From positions 124,001 to 188,000 of the forward strand of contig JALJCO010000014.1 in the NCBI GenBank assembly GCA_023101725.1: a stretch of 64,000 nt of DNA. Direction: 5' to 3'. The notes under the pieces are model-generated. The model searched no databases, was not told the DNA's origin, and saw nothing but the letters and a program-made list of their open reading frames with translations. Position 1 is the stretch's first letter; each line of letters starts with the position of its first letter. Below are positions 45,791 to 57,404 of the stretch, in pieces. Source of the DNA: Atherinomorus stipes. Its lineage: Eukaryota; Chordata; Actinopteri; Atheriniformes; Atherinidae. The translations under genes were made by a program, and so were the position numbers.

Positions 45791-48700
45791 GGTGATAACT
45801 CATAATCTGGGAGTTCATGCAAATGAGGATTTAAGCTGGCACACACAAGTACAGTAGCAAGTGAATCCATCAGCGCCTACGTTTTCTCCTCTGACTCTGT
45901 ATTTGCTGTTTGTAAGAATATTATGTTGATTAGTTCTGTGGCCATTTACCAGCTGGTTTGGAAACTTAACTGTAAAATCAACAACTCAGATCCTTCGTCA
46001 TTCGTCAAACATTTAACTTTTCAATGAGAATATGAGCTTATTGTGACTCCGGTGGCAACAAATCTGTAGAAAGTTGAAATGAGCTAGAACTTGGGTCTGC
46101 TCTGGAGCTAGCTAACGGATGGCTGACACGGTTAGTGGAGAGGAGGAGGAGGTCCTTTCAGGAACTGGAAGAACAATGTTGCATGTCCCATTTCAACTGT
46201 TACCTTGGTGAAGGATGTGAATACATCCTCCATCTCTTTACAGAAAATGTATCATTAGTAAGTTTTCTGCTTCTGAAGGTAGGGTTGGAGTTCCTGGAAA
46301 ACCGGGTTGAGCAGGCTACATATTGAAAATACACAGTTCAAAAGTCCAACCCCTCTCTCTTCAGACTCTTCCCTGAAGCCACGCCTCCAGACAGGGGAAT
46401 GTGCCATGCTCGTTAGATGCGAGTCAGCGAAGATGACAGAAAAAAGAGAATGGATGCCTTGGTAGTCAACAGCTGATGAACTGCATTTCCTTAATTATTA
46501 AAGTATTTAATTGTCTCACTTCCAAACTCCTTTTGCAGGGTAAGAAGTCTAGACTGCAAACTCTGCGACTTGATAGACATCTGTTCTTTTCTCTGCGGTT
46601 TATACAGTTTATCAGAGAAAATACTGTAGTTGCACAGAAAACAACAGCAGCAGTCTGTTGGCCTTGTTTGTTTATGGTTCTGATTTCTGAAAGGTTTGAG
46701 TGTATTAAAAAGAGTAAAAAGAGTGCAACTTGATTGCACACACAAAAGCCTGTTGCAGTTAATCCACTATGAGGATGCAATGGTGACTGCACCTGTTACA
46801 GTAAATGCAAAATGGTACCTGCAATCCATTTAGTACATGTGCCTTTGATGGATATGAAATATTGACATTTCTTCCAGAACATGCAAAATATTAGGACAAT
46901 ATGTATATAAACCTGATTTGCAATGTGATTTAAAAACCATGAAACAAATTACGGTTGCTGTTTTACACCTAAATTTAGCATGTCTCAAAAGCAGGTATTA
47001 ATGAGCAGCATTACCCACAAATGGCTACAGCCTCTGAGTGGGGGAAACAACACAATACTGTAGGAAAGCAGACATGCAGCACTGATTTAAAATAATTTCT
47101 CATGAGTGGTGAGGGCAACGCATCCAGTTTTTATTAGTTATTTAATTAAAAACCAACAGCGCAAACATCACTGTCCAACACAGGTTTATTCTCGCCAAAG
47201 GAATCAGTACATTTGCAGCCACTGTAGCTTAATGAGCCTGCTCCTTGTGGTAATAGATGTCAGGCTATCATCAAGGCAGCAGATGAATTCATTTGTTCAT
47301 ACAGCAGCTCCTTATCCATGTCCAGTCCATGGATACCTGTTGTATCATTCTATATTCAATATACTTATTTTATTTTAGATATTTTATTTGCTTCTTCCTC
47401 TAAAATCCCCATCTCTATTGAGTCAAATTTAATTTTAATACAAGCTTACCAACCTTTCATGGCAAAACAATAGCACACGCTAAATCTGCATCTAAATGCT
47501 GCTGTTTGTGCCTGTAATCAACTGCGTGAGCAATCTTAGATCACCCACAAACGACAAAGACAGTCTACGCAATCTGTTTGCGTCACTTGGAAATTAGTGC
47601 TCTTTATTTGAAATCTTTGTAAATCAGCGATTATGAGTCCCACCAGAGTTTGAAGCGGCGGGTCAGAATCTGTTAGTCGTGTAGTCTGTGATCCCTGATG
47701 TGGTGCAGTCAATAAATGTGTGATATCCAGTCTTTAGCTGTCATAACAAAAATCTGCCGAGAGCAGTCTGTTACTGAGTCCACGATCTGTGGACGTAGAC
47801 GGGTGCACAGGGAGGAGGAAGGGACAGATTGCAGTTGAGTTTGATAGACATATCACCCTTCATCCGTTTAGAACAGGCTGGTTAAGATGACTGGATGGTG
47901 TTTTTGGTGTTGGTGTTTTAACGTTGTTGGTTTCACAGGTGACTAAAATCTTTTATTATTGTATCAGAACATTTATCTAACTGCCTTTGAGCGGGTGTAA
48001 AGGGGATTTTAAGCAATAAAGTAAAAAAATGCTCTTGGAAAACAAGCATCATCAGTCACATCCAAGCTGAACATTATCATGACCACATTGTTTTTATACT
48101 GCATAGCCTGATGCATGCACTGTAGCTGTAGAAGTAAAGAGATAACAATTTAGTTCAGCCATTAGCCCTGTGGCATAAAACAAAACTGTGTCCAGAGTAA
48201 ATTTGAAAGGAAAACTGTGTCTTTGCATTCTTTTTTTTTTTTTTGTCTTTTTGATTGAGAGAGACCTTTTCTGGTATAATTACTGACCTTGTCAGGACCA
48301 GTGATCCTGCAGACCAAAGGCAAGTCCTAATGAGGCAGAACATCATTTTCTGGGGTCCTGGTCAGTGTTAAAATTAAGGTGTGAAGTGATAATAGGTTAA
48401 GGCTAAGGTTGGGCTTGAACTGCTGAAGGTTAAAGTTAAGGGCAGGGTTTCGGATTAGACTGTCCAAAATCAAGAGCAGTTATATTCTTGTTCCTGTAGA
48501 GATGGTGGCAGTGCTGCCCAAAAAAACTGGCTCTCCGTGATCAGGTTTGCGTAAGGCTAACTCCACTGGTAACAGGACTTTCTAAAAGATCCACAAAAGA
48601 ATAAGAAACAAAAACACTGAAGAAGACCTCCCAAAACTAGAGAAATAATGATCTAATTGTACCATTCAGGTATGATGATCTGGCAATGTGGAGACTACAG

Positions 48701-49450
48701 AGCGATGTGCAGCAGGTGAGAATCCTCCACCATCACCCCCACCATGCCCAGCGGGAGGCTCCAGAGCCACACTACAAGGAGCACAAAGGAAGCGTAAAAT
48801 TAAAGTCTAACAAAAGCCTGATTATAAGAAATTAAGTTTATGGGTGTCATTATTGATTAAAATATTTCCTGGAAGTCACATATTAGTCATATAAAAACAA
48901 AAATAGCAAAAGCAATTGCTATGTTACATAAAGTAAAGGATGCATGTTTTTATATCTTCATATGATTATTTGATTGTTCCATTTGTGACTTATTGCATTG
49001 AAATTTGGGGAACTACATATAAAACATACATTAATCCAGTTTCTATTTTAAAAGAGCAATAAAAGTTAATAGTCAAAGGAAATTGAATTGAATTGAAATC
49101 CATCCAGTCCATTATTTGTCTGAGTAACCAATAAAATAAATTATGTAGTTGATCACAGTATTCTAAAATTAATTTATAAAACTCATAAAAAATGTTTACT
49201 ACAAAATATTCAAAAGAGATTTGAAAAAAAGACAAAGTTAATTTGAAAGAATGTGAGATATTTATAAAAGCAAAATTCAGGACTGAAGTAGGGTCGTTTT
49301 ATGGAACAATATGCAGTTAGAACTGAAAGAAGATTAATCAACTGTTGTGTTGAAAGGAATGTTAAAGGGGAAGTTCAGGATTTTTGACATGGGGTCTCCT
49401 CTTCGAGTGAGCCAGGATCCTACTCTATCACTGGACACAGTTTCAACACA
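45791..49450. other. Intergenic DNA, no gene seen
   Basis: Mostly AT-rich. The stretch 46990-47350 is unique-looking and contains TTATTTAATTAAAAACC, which could be a conserved non-coding element, but the evidence is weak. A T-run lies at 48231-48245. No coding region is supported. Confidence 0.4.
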
Positions 49451-50750
49451 CAGTTGTGTGAAAAAGTGTTTGCCCCTTCGATTTTTATTTTTTGGGATGT
49501 TAGTCACACTTAAATGTTTCAGATCATCAAACAAATTTAAATGTGAGACAAAGATAACACAAGTAAACATAAAATGCAGTTTTTAAATGAAGATTTTTAT
49601 TGGTAAGGGGGGAAAAATCCAGACCTTCATGGCCCTGTCTGAAAACATTATTGTCCCCTAAACCTAATAACTGGTTGTTCCACCCTTAGCAGCAGCAACT
49701 GCAATCAAGCGTTTGTGATAACTGGCAGTGAGTCTTCTACAGCGCTGTGGAGGAATTTTGTTCCACTCATCTTTGCAGAATTGTTGTAATTCAGACACAT
49801 TGGAGGGTTTTCCAGCATGAACCGCCTTTTAAGGTCATGCCACAGCATCTCAATGGGATTCAGGTGGGGACTTTGACTAGGCCACTCCAAAGTCTTCATT
49901 TTGTTTTTCTTAAGCCATTCAGAGGCGGACTTGCTGGTGTGTTTTGGATCATTGTTCTGCTGCAGAACCCAAGTGCGCTTCAGCTTGAGGTCACCAACAG
50001 ATGGCCGGACATTCTCTTTCAGGATTTTTTGGTAGACGGCAGAATTCATGGTTCCATTTACCACAGCAAGTCTTCCAGGTCCTGAAGCAGCAAAACAGCC
50101 CCAGACCATCACACTACCACCACCATCTTGTCAGTCCACAGAGTATTTTTCCAAATGTCTTGGGGATCATCAAGATGCTTTCTGGCAAAACTGAGACGAG
50201 CCTTTATGTTGTTTTTGCTCAGCAGTGGTTTTTGTCTTGGAACTCTGCCATGCAGCCATTTTTGCCCCCCAGTCTCTTTCTGATGGTGGAGTCATGAACA
50301 CTGACCTTAATTGAGGCAAGTGAGGCCTGCAGCTCTTTGGATGTTGTTCTGGGGTCTTTTGTGACCTCTTGGATGTGTTGTCGCTGTGCTCTTGGGGTAA
50401 TTTTGGTCGGCCGGCCGCTCCTGGGAAGGTTCACCACTGTTCCACGTTTTCACCATTTGTGGAAAATGGCTCTCACTGTGATTCGCTGGAGTCCCAAAGC
50501 TTTAGAAATGGCTTTGGAACCTTTTCCAGACTGATAGATCTCAGTTACTTTGTTTCTCATTTTTTCCTGAATGTCTTTGGATCGCAGCATGATGTCTAGC
50601 TTTTGAGAATCTTTTGGTCTACTGTTTAGGAGTCTATTTAGTGATTTGGGGGGGGAATTGGGGAGAAATAAAGCACGTTTTTTGTTTTGACAAGGGGGTA
50701 TTCTTTTTCACACAGAGCCATGGAGGTTTGTTTGTTTTTTTTTTTTTCAT
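49451..50750 (-). mobile_element. Tc1-like transposon copy A3, degenerate
   Basis: Same family as A1. The 3' inverted repeat begins CAGTTGTGTGAAAAAGTG at 49451 and runs about 180 bp to CCTTCATGGCCCTG near 49640. The transposase lies on the minus strand. The 5' side is diverged beyond about 50640, with G and T runs, and the terminus is placed only approximately. No TA target duplication could be confirmed. Confidence 0.9.
49670..50600 (-). pseudogene. Tc1-like transposase pseudogene (family A, copy A3)
   Basis: On the minus strand the order is: helix-turn-helix segment (about 50590-50460), in-frame TGA at 50452-50450 after HKW, NLPRSGRPTKITPRAQ linker, and WTDK near 50145. A deletion of about 90 bp then removes the VELFG segment that A1 keeps. 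VWGCFAASGPGRLAV, QQNNDPKHTS (Asn where the second catalytic Asp is expected) and NPIEMLW follow. The C-terminal frame is shifted near 49790 and ends early. It is not functional. Confidence 0.9.
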
Positions 50751-51510
50751 TTGATGTCTGTTATAGAAAGTTTCTGTTTGTTTCATTGGCATAGTTAAAA
50801 CTTTGACCCATATGTTCTAGCTCAGTAAATCAACGAACCAACTTATCATTTCAGCTTTGCATGGGCTGTCAGGTAGTTTTTGGTGTCAAAATTGTTTTAA
50901 CTGTATTAATTTCTGATTCAGCAATCTGTTAACACTTTGGTCTTCTTTGAAAAATCACAATATAGGATTGCAATATATTTTCAAATTTAATATTAAAAAA
51001 AATGTTGTGTACAAGCCTTTTTGTCACCCATGCCTTTTGTCAACATCACCATGTATTAGTGCATGTATGTGTGTGTGTGCTTATGCATGTACAGTATGTG
51101 TCACCATCTGACATTGCCACAATGATACGATACTTCTGTTTGCATCTAGGTGTTATTACAATAAGCCAACAGCCTGCCAATTAAGAGAATGACTGAAGCT
51201 CTTGTCTTTGTTGTCTCTGCCAATCAGCCTGCTGATGCTGCTGCTTTCTGCTTTGTTCTACTCAAACAAACACAGCAGCATCAATATCAGCATCACATTC
51301 ACTGCTGACAACTTTCTTCAAATTTGCTTCATTGTTTTTACTCCTCATCATCGTCTTTTGTTTATCTGTTAAAGGTTGGGCTTTATAATGGAAAGTGGCA
51401 TGTGGGATCCGTCTGTTGTTAAAGGGGCTTCAGTGGATCAGAGTCAGCCCAAAGGTCAGACTTGGACCACAGTGAGATCCATGGGATTGTTTATTGAGTA
51501 TGTTGTTAAT
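50751..51510. other. Intergenic DNA, no gene seen
   Basis: AT-rich; a (TG)n-like patch lies near 51066-51080. A GCTGATGCTGCTG and CAGCAGCATCA inverted pair sits at 51230-51280. No gene supported. Confidence 0.45.
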
Positions 51511-51512
51511 AA

Positions 51513-51541
51513 TTGGGGGGGGGGGGGGGGGGGGGGGGGGG
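51513..51541. repeat. Poly(G) run
   Basis: About 28 G residues in a row, an unusual length for vertebrate DNA. Confidence 0.9.
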
Positions 51542-51785
51542 ATTTTTTCTAAATAAAAACCTTTAGAAAAAAAATCCAAACCTTGCAGGCTCGCACATTT
51601 AACAAGAGGTAGTTTGCGCTGGACGATTTCCAAACTTCACTATAAGACTTATTAGTCAGAAGTTTCTTGGGCCATAATATCAATCCATGTGAATAACAGC
51701 TGGTTTATAACACTGGCCTACCTTCTAGATGAAAACCAAATCCATCTGCCGGTCTTTCTTTGTGAAGTGGGTGATATCATCGGAG

Positions 51786-52650
51786 GAAAAAGTCATGGGG
51801 AAATGAGGGGAAAAAAAAAGAGAGAGAGGGAAAAAAGGGGGAGGAGAGAAAAAAAAAGAGGGGAATGAGAAAAAAAAAAAAAACTAAATTTAAAGGAGGA
51901 AAAAGAAATGTAATTTTAAACACAAAAAGGGGAAATAGGGACAAGAGGAAAAACAAAGAATTAACCAAAAGAAAAAAAAATTAAAAAAAAAAAAAAAAAG
52001 AAAAAAAAAAAAAAAGGAAAAAAAAAACAAACAAAAAAAAAAGGAAGGGAAATCAAAACACAACAAGAAAAGAGGGAAATAAAGTAAAAATAAGGAGAGC
52101 AGAAAAAAGGAAAACCTCAAAAAAAAAAAAAAAAAAAAAAAAAAGAACAAACAAAAAAAAAAAAAAAAAAAACAAATAAAAAAAAAAAAAAAAAAAAACA
52201 AGAAAAAACAAAAACAGAGAGAAAGAAAAAAAAAAAAAAAAAAAATGAAAAGGGACACAAAAAGAGGGAGGAGGGGATCTAAGAAGGGAAAATGGAAAGA
52301 AGTAATAGAGGAAAAGAAGAAAAAGAGAGAGGAAATCTAGCAAAAAAAAAAAAAAACATAAAAGAAAAAAAAAAAAAAAGAGAAGGAGTAAAGGAAGAAA
52401 AAAGAAAAAAAAGAAAAAAAAAAAGAAAAAGGAGAAAAAAGAAAAAACACAAAAAAAAAAAACAAAAAAAAAGGGAAAAAAAAAAAAAAAAATAACAAAA
52501 AAAACACAAAAAAAAAAAAAAAAAAAAAACAAAAATACACAATACAAAACAAACAAAAAGGCCAAAAGAAAAAGAAACAAAGAAAGAACACGAAAAAAGA
52601 AAACAAAAAACTAACACCAGAAAGAGGAGAAAAAAACAAGAAAAACAAAA
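51786..52650. repeat. Long polypurine (A>>G) low-complexity block
   Basis: Nearly 870 bp in which A dominates, G is scattered and T is almost absent; C occurs mainly as single bases within A runs. The giant phenylalanine-rich frames on the minus strand are shadows. Composition switches abruptly back to normal at about 52655. Confidence 0.95.
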
Positions 52651-52654
52651 CCTA

Positions 52655-53350
52655 CCAATCCATCATAACTTATTTTTGTATATAACCTTAATAATAGTTT
52701 ATCCTTTGGCTTGAAGTCCATAATAAGGACATCTGGATATCAGTGCCAAAGCGATCCAGTCCATTACTGTTCCTGGCGTGCATCTTGATGCACTTCAGGG
52801 CCAAGAAAGCGCTCAACAGAAGATGTGGACACGGGGAGTCTTTTTTTTTTTTTCCCACTCTAATTCTAGAGTTGGTTCTCCATTTTATATTATTTGATGC
52901 TTTTTAGCAAATGTTAGCCTTGAGAAGAGAGTTTTTAGCACGCTAGCCACAAAGTCACCCAACTCATTCAACCCTCGCACTAGCTCTTACCGCTCTGCTC
53001 AGATGGCTGTGACATTGTTAGGACTTCACGAAGGCCTAGAGCTGGAGTTTTTTTGCCCTGCCAACACAAAATCAAACCATGATTGGTCAATTTGCCCATC
53101 ACTCTCGAACCAGAATACATACGTTTGCCTGCACCAGGGATTCATGAAGGCCTGACCGGGTCTTAACAGAGATGAACAATTTTGATTGGATAACATCCTG
53201 CCAGTTGGCTCAATCTTTTTAACATAGACGAGAGAAAATGTATTAAACATATTATTAAATTGTTAAATAGATTAAATTATATATGTATATATATACCTGT
53301 ATATTTTATATCCTATATCAAATAAAACAATTCTAAATGAGAGTTTATTT
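52655..53350. other. Intergenic DNA with a possible repeat
   Basis: GGACTTCACGAAGGCCT at 53020 and GGATTCATGAAGGCCT at 53139 form a direct duplication 118 bp apart, possibly bounding a short repeat. A TA-rich patch lies at 53278-53300. No gene supported. Confidence 0.4.
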
Positions 53351-53354
53351 TTTC

Positions 53355-53660
53355 TCTTTTAATTTTTTAAGGCCCTCTCTGAAGGCGTAGAAGGCCCTGA
53401 CAGTTCACCACTGCTGTTTATTAGGTAGTCATAAATCCAGGTGGGTGTGGAGGGATCCACCTGGAAGCTTCTTACATAACAAAACAGCAGAATCGTATTA
53501 AAAGCACTTGAGAAGTCAAAGAACATGATCCTCAAAGTGCTGCCTGAATTGTCCAGATGAGAGGGGGCTCTCTGAAGCATGATGGTGTCTTCAACCCCAA
53601 GAACATTACCATATGCAAACTGTAATGGGTCCTGAAAGGTGCTCACTTGCTGCTTCAGCT
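53355..53660 (-). pseudogene. LINE reverse-transcriptase fragment
   Basis: The minus-strand frame reads QDPLQFAYGNVLGVEDTI, then HLDNSGSTLRIMFFDFSSAF, then TPTWIYDYLI. These are consecutive RT blocks of a fish CR1/Rex1-like LINE: the DPLQFAY segment, motif A (FFDFSSAF with the catalytic Asp) and the WIxDYL segment. The later YADD box is absent and small deletions are present between blocks. No neighbouring LINE domain was found. Confidence 0.8.
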
Positions 53661-54356
53661 GCAGTTGCTCCTCTTCCATACACATCAATCATGTCTGTTT
53701 CTCTTTGTGCAAATGATGTTTGTAGCTCTGGTCGCTATTTGCTGAGAATAAGTGACTGATATGTGAAGAACTAAAGCACCAGGATCATAATTCAAGCTCT
53801 ACCTTATTTCTATCCATCACGATGACAGAAGCATTAATGGCAGAGGAATATTTTGCATTTACACTTGGATCTATTTTTCCTAGGATAACCCATCAAGCTG
53901 ATGGGCCCCTTGCTGTTCTTTTCCAGTTAAAATTTAGATGTGATTCCAAGCCTGACAGATAACTAAAAGGTTACTTAATAAACACCCTGGAGACATGTTG
54001 GTTTTTAGAAGAACAGTGAGACTAAAACACATTTATAAATATAAAATTTTGAATGAGTCTTCCTTTCATTTCCATATTATAAGACACAGGCTCAAACAAC
54101 TATGCATCAAATAATATCTACAGATCTTAGTCAAATATATGTGATTAGGGTAACAGTGAGCATATGTACCATGATGGGTAATACTGTACAGAAGGTTATA
54201 TTATCTATGTCATCTTTACAACTTTATAACAAACCAACTGTCTTATAAGAACTTCAGTCATTACTGACAAAAGAACTGTATGTTTCTGTAGCAGACAGAA
54301 ATGAGAAAGGCACATTGCACCACTTCCACTGTTAAAGGTAAACCATCACTGAAAAC
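53661..54356. other. Intergenic DNA, no gene seen
   Basis: AT-rich sequence without recognisable features. Confidence 0.45.
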
Positions 54357-54357
54357 A

Positions 54358-54830
54358 CTTTTTTTTTTTGTTGTTTTTGGTCAATATAGTTTATTGAATA
54401 TTTTCAAACTGTTGTAACAAAACCACCACCAACAAAAGGAAAGGGAAAAAAAATCCATCCCTGAACAAAGAGATGACAGAAACAACTGCCCCACCCATAA
54501 CCCAACAAGCTGAGAGCAAATGTGTTAAAATCCTCACATCAAATAATCTCAAATTTATCCATCAGCATTTGGAGCAGCAGGAGTCTTAAGTCTGGCTCTT
54601 GTACTCCACTGCATGGAGGAAGAGTTAGCTTGGACATTCATCTTTCCAGGTACTCTTATTCTGATTGCATTACTGACCAGGGGCAGCTGCTCTCTGGCCA
54701 AAATTTCCACTGCTGTAGCTACATGGTGCAGCAGCATTGACTTCCTATACATTTGCCCTTGTGCATCCATATTATCAGAGAAAAGCCAGCCTCCGGTTCA
54801 AAATATGCCTTGAAAAGATAAGTACATTAA
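54358..54830 (-). pseudogene. Likely processed pseudogene (retrocopy) of an unrecognised gene
   Basis: On the minus strand, an open frame from about 54800 to the stop at 54555 encodes FSDNMDAQGQMYRK, an amphipathic stretch (HHVATAVEILAREQLP) and a basic C-terminus (QWSTRARLKTPAAPN). A ~160-bp untranslated stretch follows, then AATAAA at 54395-54390 and a run of A residues (T at 54359-54369 on the plus strand) about 20 bp later. This is the layout of an intronless cDNA 3' end. An in-frame stop upstream at about 54803 means the copy is 5'-truncated or broken. I do not recognise the parent gene. No target duplication could be confirmed. Confidence 0.55.
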
Positions 54831-55129
54831 ACAGCAGCTGTTCAGGGAGTTGCCCTCCGTTGTAAAAACAAAACATTGATGGACTTGGTTCTGTAAATTT
54901 GGTTTCTGTAACCAAATTTAAGGAAGCAAATCAAATTTTGAGAAAAAGCCAGTAATAATATAATCACTTTCAACATTTACATGACTATTTTGATCAGTAG
55001 CTACAATAAGTTTATTTTATCCAGCGCTAACTGAAGCTGAATCATTTTATTTTTTAAAATCTATTTAAGTTTTTAATTATTTGCTCCACTTTTATTTGTG
55101 TGTGTGTTTGTTTTTTAATTGTTGAAAGA
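54831..55129. other. Intergenic DNA, no gene seen
   Basis: AT-rich, with a (TG)n patch near 55097-55112. Confidence 0.4.
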
Positions 55130-55796
55130 GGTGTCCTCCTGTGAAGAATTTGCATGGAAGATGGAGAAATGTTGGCTTGTCTGATGATTCTCAATTTCTG
55201 TTATGAAATTCGGATGGTAGGCTCAGATTTTTTTGTCAACAACATGAAAGAAAGGCTCCATCCTCCCTTGTATCAATGGTTCAGGTTGTTGTTGGTGGTG
55301 TAATAGTGTGGGAGAGATTTTCTTGGCACACTTTAGACCCCTTAGTACCAACGTAGCATGGTTTCACCATCACAGTCTACCTGAGTATTGTTGCTGACCA
55401 TGTCTATCCCTTTATGACCACAGTGTCGCATCCTCTAATGGCTACTTCCAGCAGGATAATGCACCATGTCATAAAGCGGGAATCATCTGTTTCAAAATCT
55501 GTTTTTTTGAATATGACAATGAGTTCGTTGTACTCCAATGACCTCCACAATCACCAGATCTCAATCCAATAAAGCAGCTTTGGGATGTCGTGGAACGGGA
55601 GGTTCTCATCATTGATGTGCAGCCGACAAATCTGCAGCAACTGCGTGATGCTGTTGTGTCAATATGGAGCAAAACCTCTGAGGAATGTGTCCAGTACCTT
55701 GTTGAATCTATGCAACGAAGGAATTAGGTAGTTCTAAAGGCAAAAGGGGTCCAACCCGGTACCAGCTAGGTGTACCTAATAAAGTGGCAGGTGAAT
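55130..55796 (+). mobile_element. 3' half of a Tc1-like element, family C
   Basis: This contains the catalytic part of a broken transposase and a 3' terminus GGTGTACCTAATAAAGTGG followed by GATA repeats at 55797-55815. The 5' half and 5' inverted repeat are missing. The words and protein differ from families A, B and D. Confidence 0.8.
55150..55730 (+). pseudogene. Tc1-like transposase pseudogene (family C)
   Basis: Read across frameshifts, GLSDDSQFLL (first catalytic Asp region, about 55171), VSMVQVVVGGVIVW (near 55280), GYFQQDNAPCHKA (second Asp kept, 55441-55480) and SPDLNPIKQLWDVV (55557-55600) appear in order. The residue that should be the catalytic Glu in NPIEQLW is Lys. The C-terminal QYLVESMQRRN is present, ending at the TAG near 55727. 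At least two stops and a frameshift make it inactive. Confidence 0.85.
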
Positions 55797-55815
55797 GTAG
55801 ATAGATAGATAGATA
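55797..55815. repeat. (GATA)n microsatellite
   Basis: About four to five TAGA units directly abut the 3' end of the family C element. Confidence 0.8.
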
Positions 55816-56410
55816 TCCAAGTTGGTACTGTTTGTATGTTTTTTTTAGGCTAATGAAATAGTTTGGAACAAAGTTGGAACACTTACATTCATTGAAATCT
55901 GTATTATATACATTTTGTTGAAGGAATTTTGAACTTAAAAAAATATTGAAATATTTTGTGTCTTTTGACAGCTTTGGTTTTGGTTTTTACTACATCTTTG
56001 TTTTGTGAAAAGTATTGTAAGCCCTTGTTGGCCTTTTGTACTGGTCTTCCACTTGTTTCTGTTTAACTTCTTTGCATTCACTACTGTCAGCATTAGTAAT
56101 TTAGTATTTTGTCTATTTGGCTTGGTGACGCTTTGGGTTTTATTGAAACAATTTCTTTCTCTTTGTCACGTTATTTTTCCTTTACCTAGATTGTCACATG
56201 CAAACAGCCCAACAGCTGGGGGTTTGTAACGTGCACACCCAGAAAAAACAAGTATATAGTACTTGATTAGACAAGTATACAGTTAGAAAGTACAGAATAC
56301 TTGATGTGAGTAAGTAATTTGAAAAACTAGCATGGATTAAGCATAATACAGTAATTAATCTTTAGATAGGACATTGTTTGCATTTACAGTGTCCATCATC
56401 CAAAGATATA
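55816..56410. other. Intergenic DNA, no gene seen
   Basis: AT-rich. The 74-codon frame at 56005-56229 is hydrophobic but has no recognisable domain. Confidence 0.4.
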
Positions 56411-56414
56411 CAGC

Positions 56415-56580
56415 ATGATTGGTTAATTGGTCGGCATGAGTGTGAGTGATTGTTTGTCTCTCTGTTTTAGACCTTTGATAGACTGGAAACCTGTCCAGGT
56501 GTACCTTGCCTCTCACCTGATAATTGCTGGGACAGACTCCAGCTTCCCTGCAACCCTGAATTTAAATAGAAAATTAAATG
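56415..56580 (+). repeat. tRNA-headed SINE, degraded 3' part
   Basis: TGATTGGTTAATTGG, ATGAGTGTGAGTGATTG, GACTGGAAACCTGTCCAGGTG and ACTCCAGCTTCCCTGCAACCC match, in order, the reverse complement of the SINE at 38329-38738. The head is absent and the copy is much older, with many substitutions. Confidence 0.75.
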
Positions 56581-57287
56581 GATTAATGAGTGCAATGAAG
56601 CCGAACCCGTTTAACTCCAGTCAACATCCAGAGAGATCCTGTCTTTCTTTATCACACCAGGTTTTCCATTTATCCCTGTGGACACAGTCGCCAAAGGACG
56701 GCAAGGGCAATCGCTGGTCAGATACTGCTTTAGCAAAATTACACACCAATACCACGTTAAAGACAGACAATGTAACTTTTCCCACTTAAAAACATGTGTT
56801 TCTGACTTGTTTTGGTGGCACAGCAACATTCATTTTGAGCTGTCATTGCCTTTCAGTGTCCTGAGGCTCAGACACCACACCATGTAACTTTTCATCCGGG
56901 ACGCAGCCGTTACGTTGAAGCTGACTATTGGTTGCGCGCCGTGTGATGTTCTAGCAAATTGATTTGAACCAGACATGAACACAGCGGGTGTTTTGAACGT
57001 GCACCATACCGGAGGAAGAAAGGAAAAAAGAGGAAGAGACAGAACGAGAGTCAAAATAAGACTGTCTTTTACTGGCTGGAATGAGCTCACAGTACAGATA
57101 CGATGCAAGATGGATGCTAGTTTAGCCATCGATGGGAGGGGTCACTGAGAAAACTGCTAAAAGTTTTGTTGTGGGCCTTTAATAGGTGACCCCATTTTGA
57201 TGAAACTGGGTGTCATATATGCCAACATGACCACTAACCTGACTGTAGCCGGCAGAGTGAAATAGGACTCTGTCACGTCCTCTAGAC
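56581..57287. other. Intergenic DNA, no gene seen
   Basis: Short frames overlap on both strands without domains. CCGTTTAACTCCAGTCAACATCCAG at 56607 resembles the 26-bp repeat family at 158. Confidence 0.4.
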
Positions 57288-57404
57288 CAGTGGTTCCCAG
57301 CCTGTCTTCCCTGAGGACATGGCTTGGCCACTGACTTAAAACGGTTAAAGTCTCAGGCCCCCTTGTGCTCTTTAGGTGACCCCTAAGGTTGGGAATCACT
57401 ACTG
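57288..57404. mobile_element. Short hAT-type MITE (CAGTGGTTCCCA ends)
   Basis: CAGTGGTTCCCAGCC at 57288 and GGTTGGGAATCACTACTG at 57387-57404 form terminal inverted repeats around a 117-bp element. TAGACC-type words flank both ends (TCTAGACC and TGTAGACC, 7 of 8 identical), consistent with an hAT duplication that overlaps the first base of the ends. Confidence 0.7.

Noticed and set aside
51890..52648. Phenylalanine-rich frames up to 175 codons
   Set aside because: Direct translation of an A-rich homopolymer block; no protein meaning.
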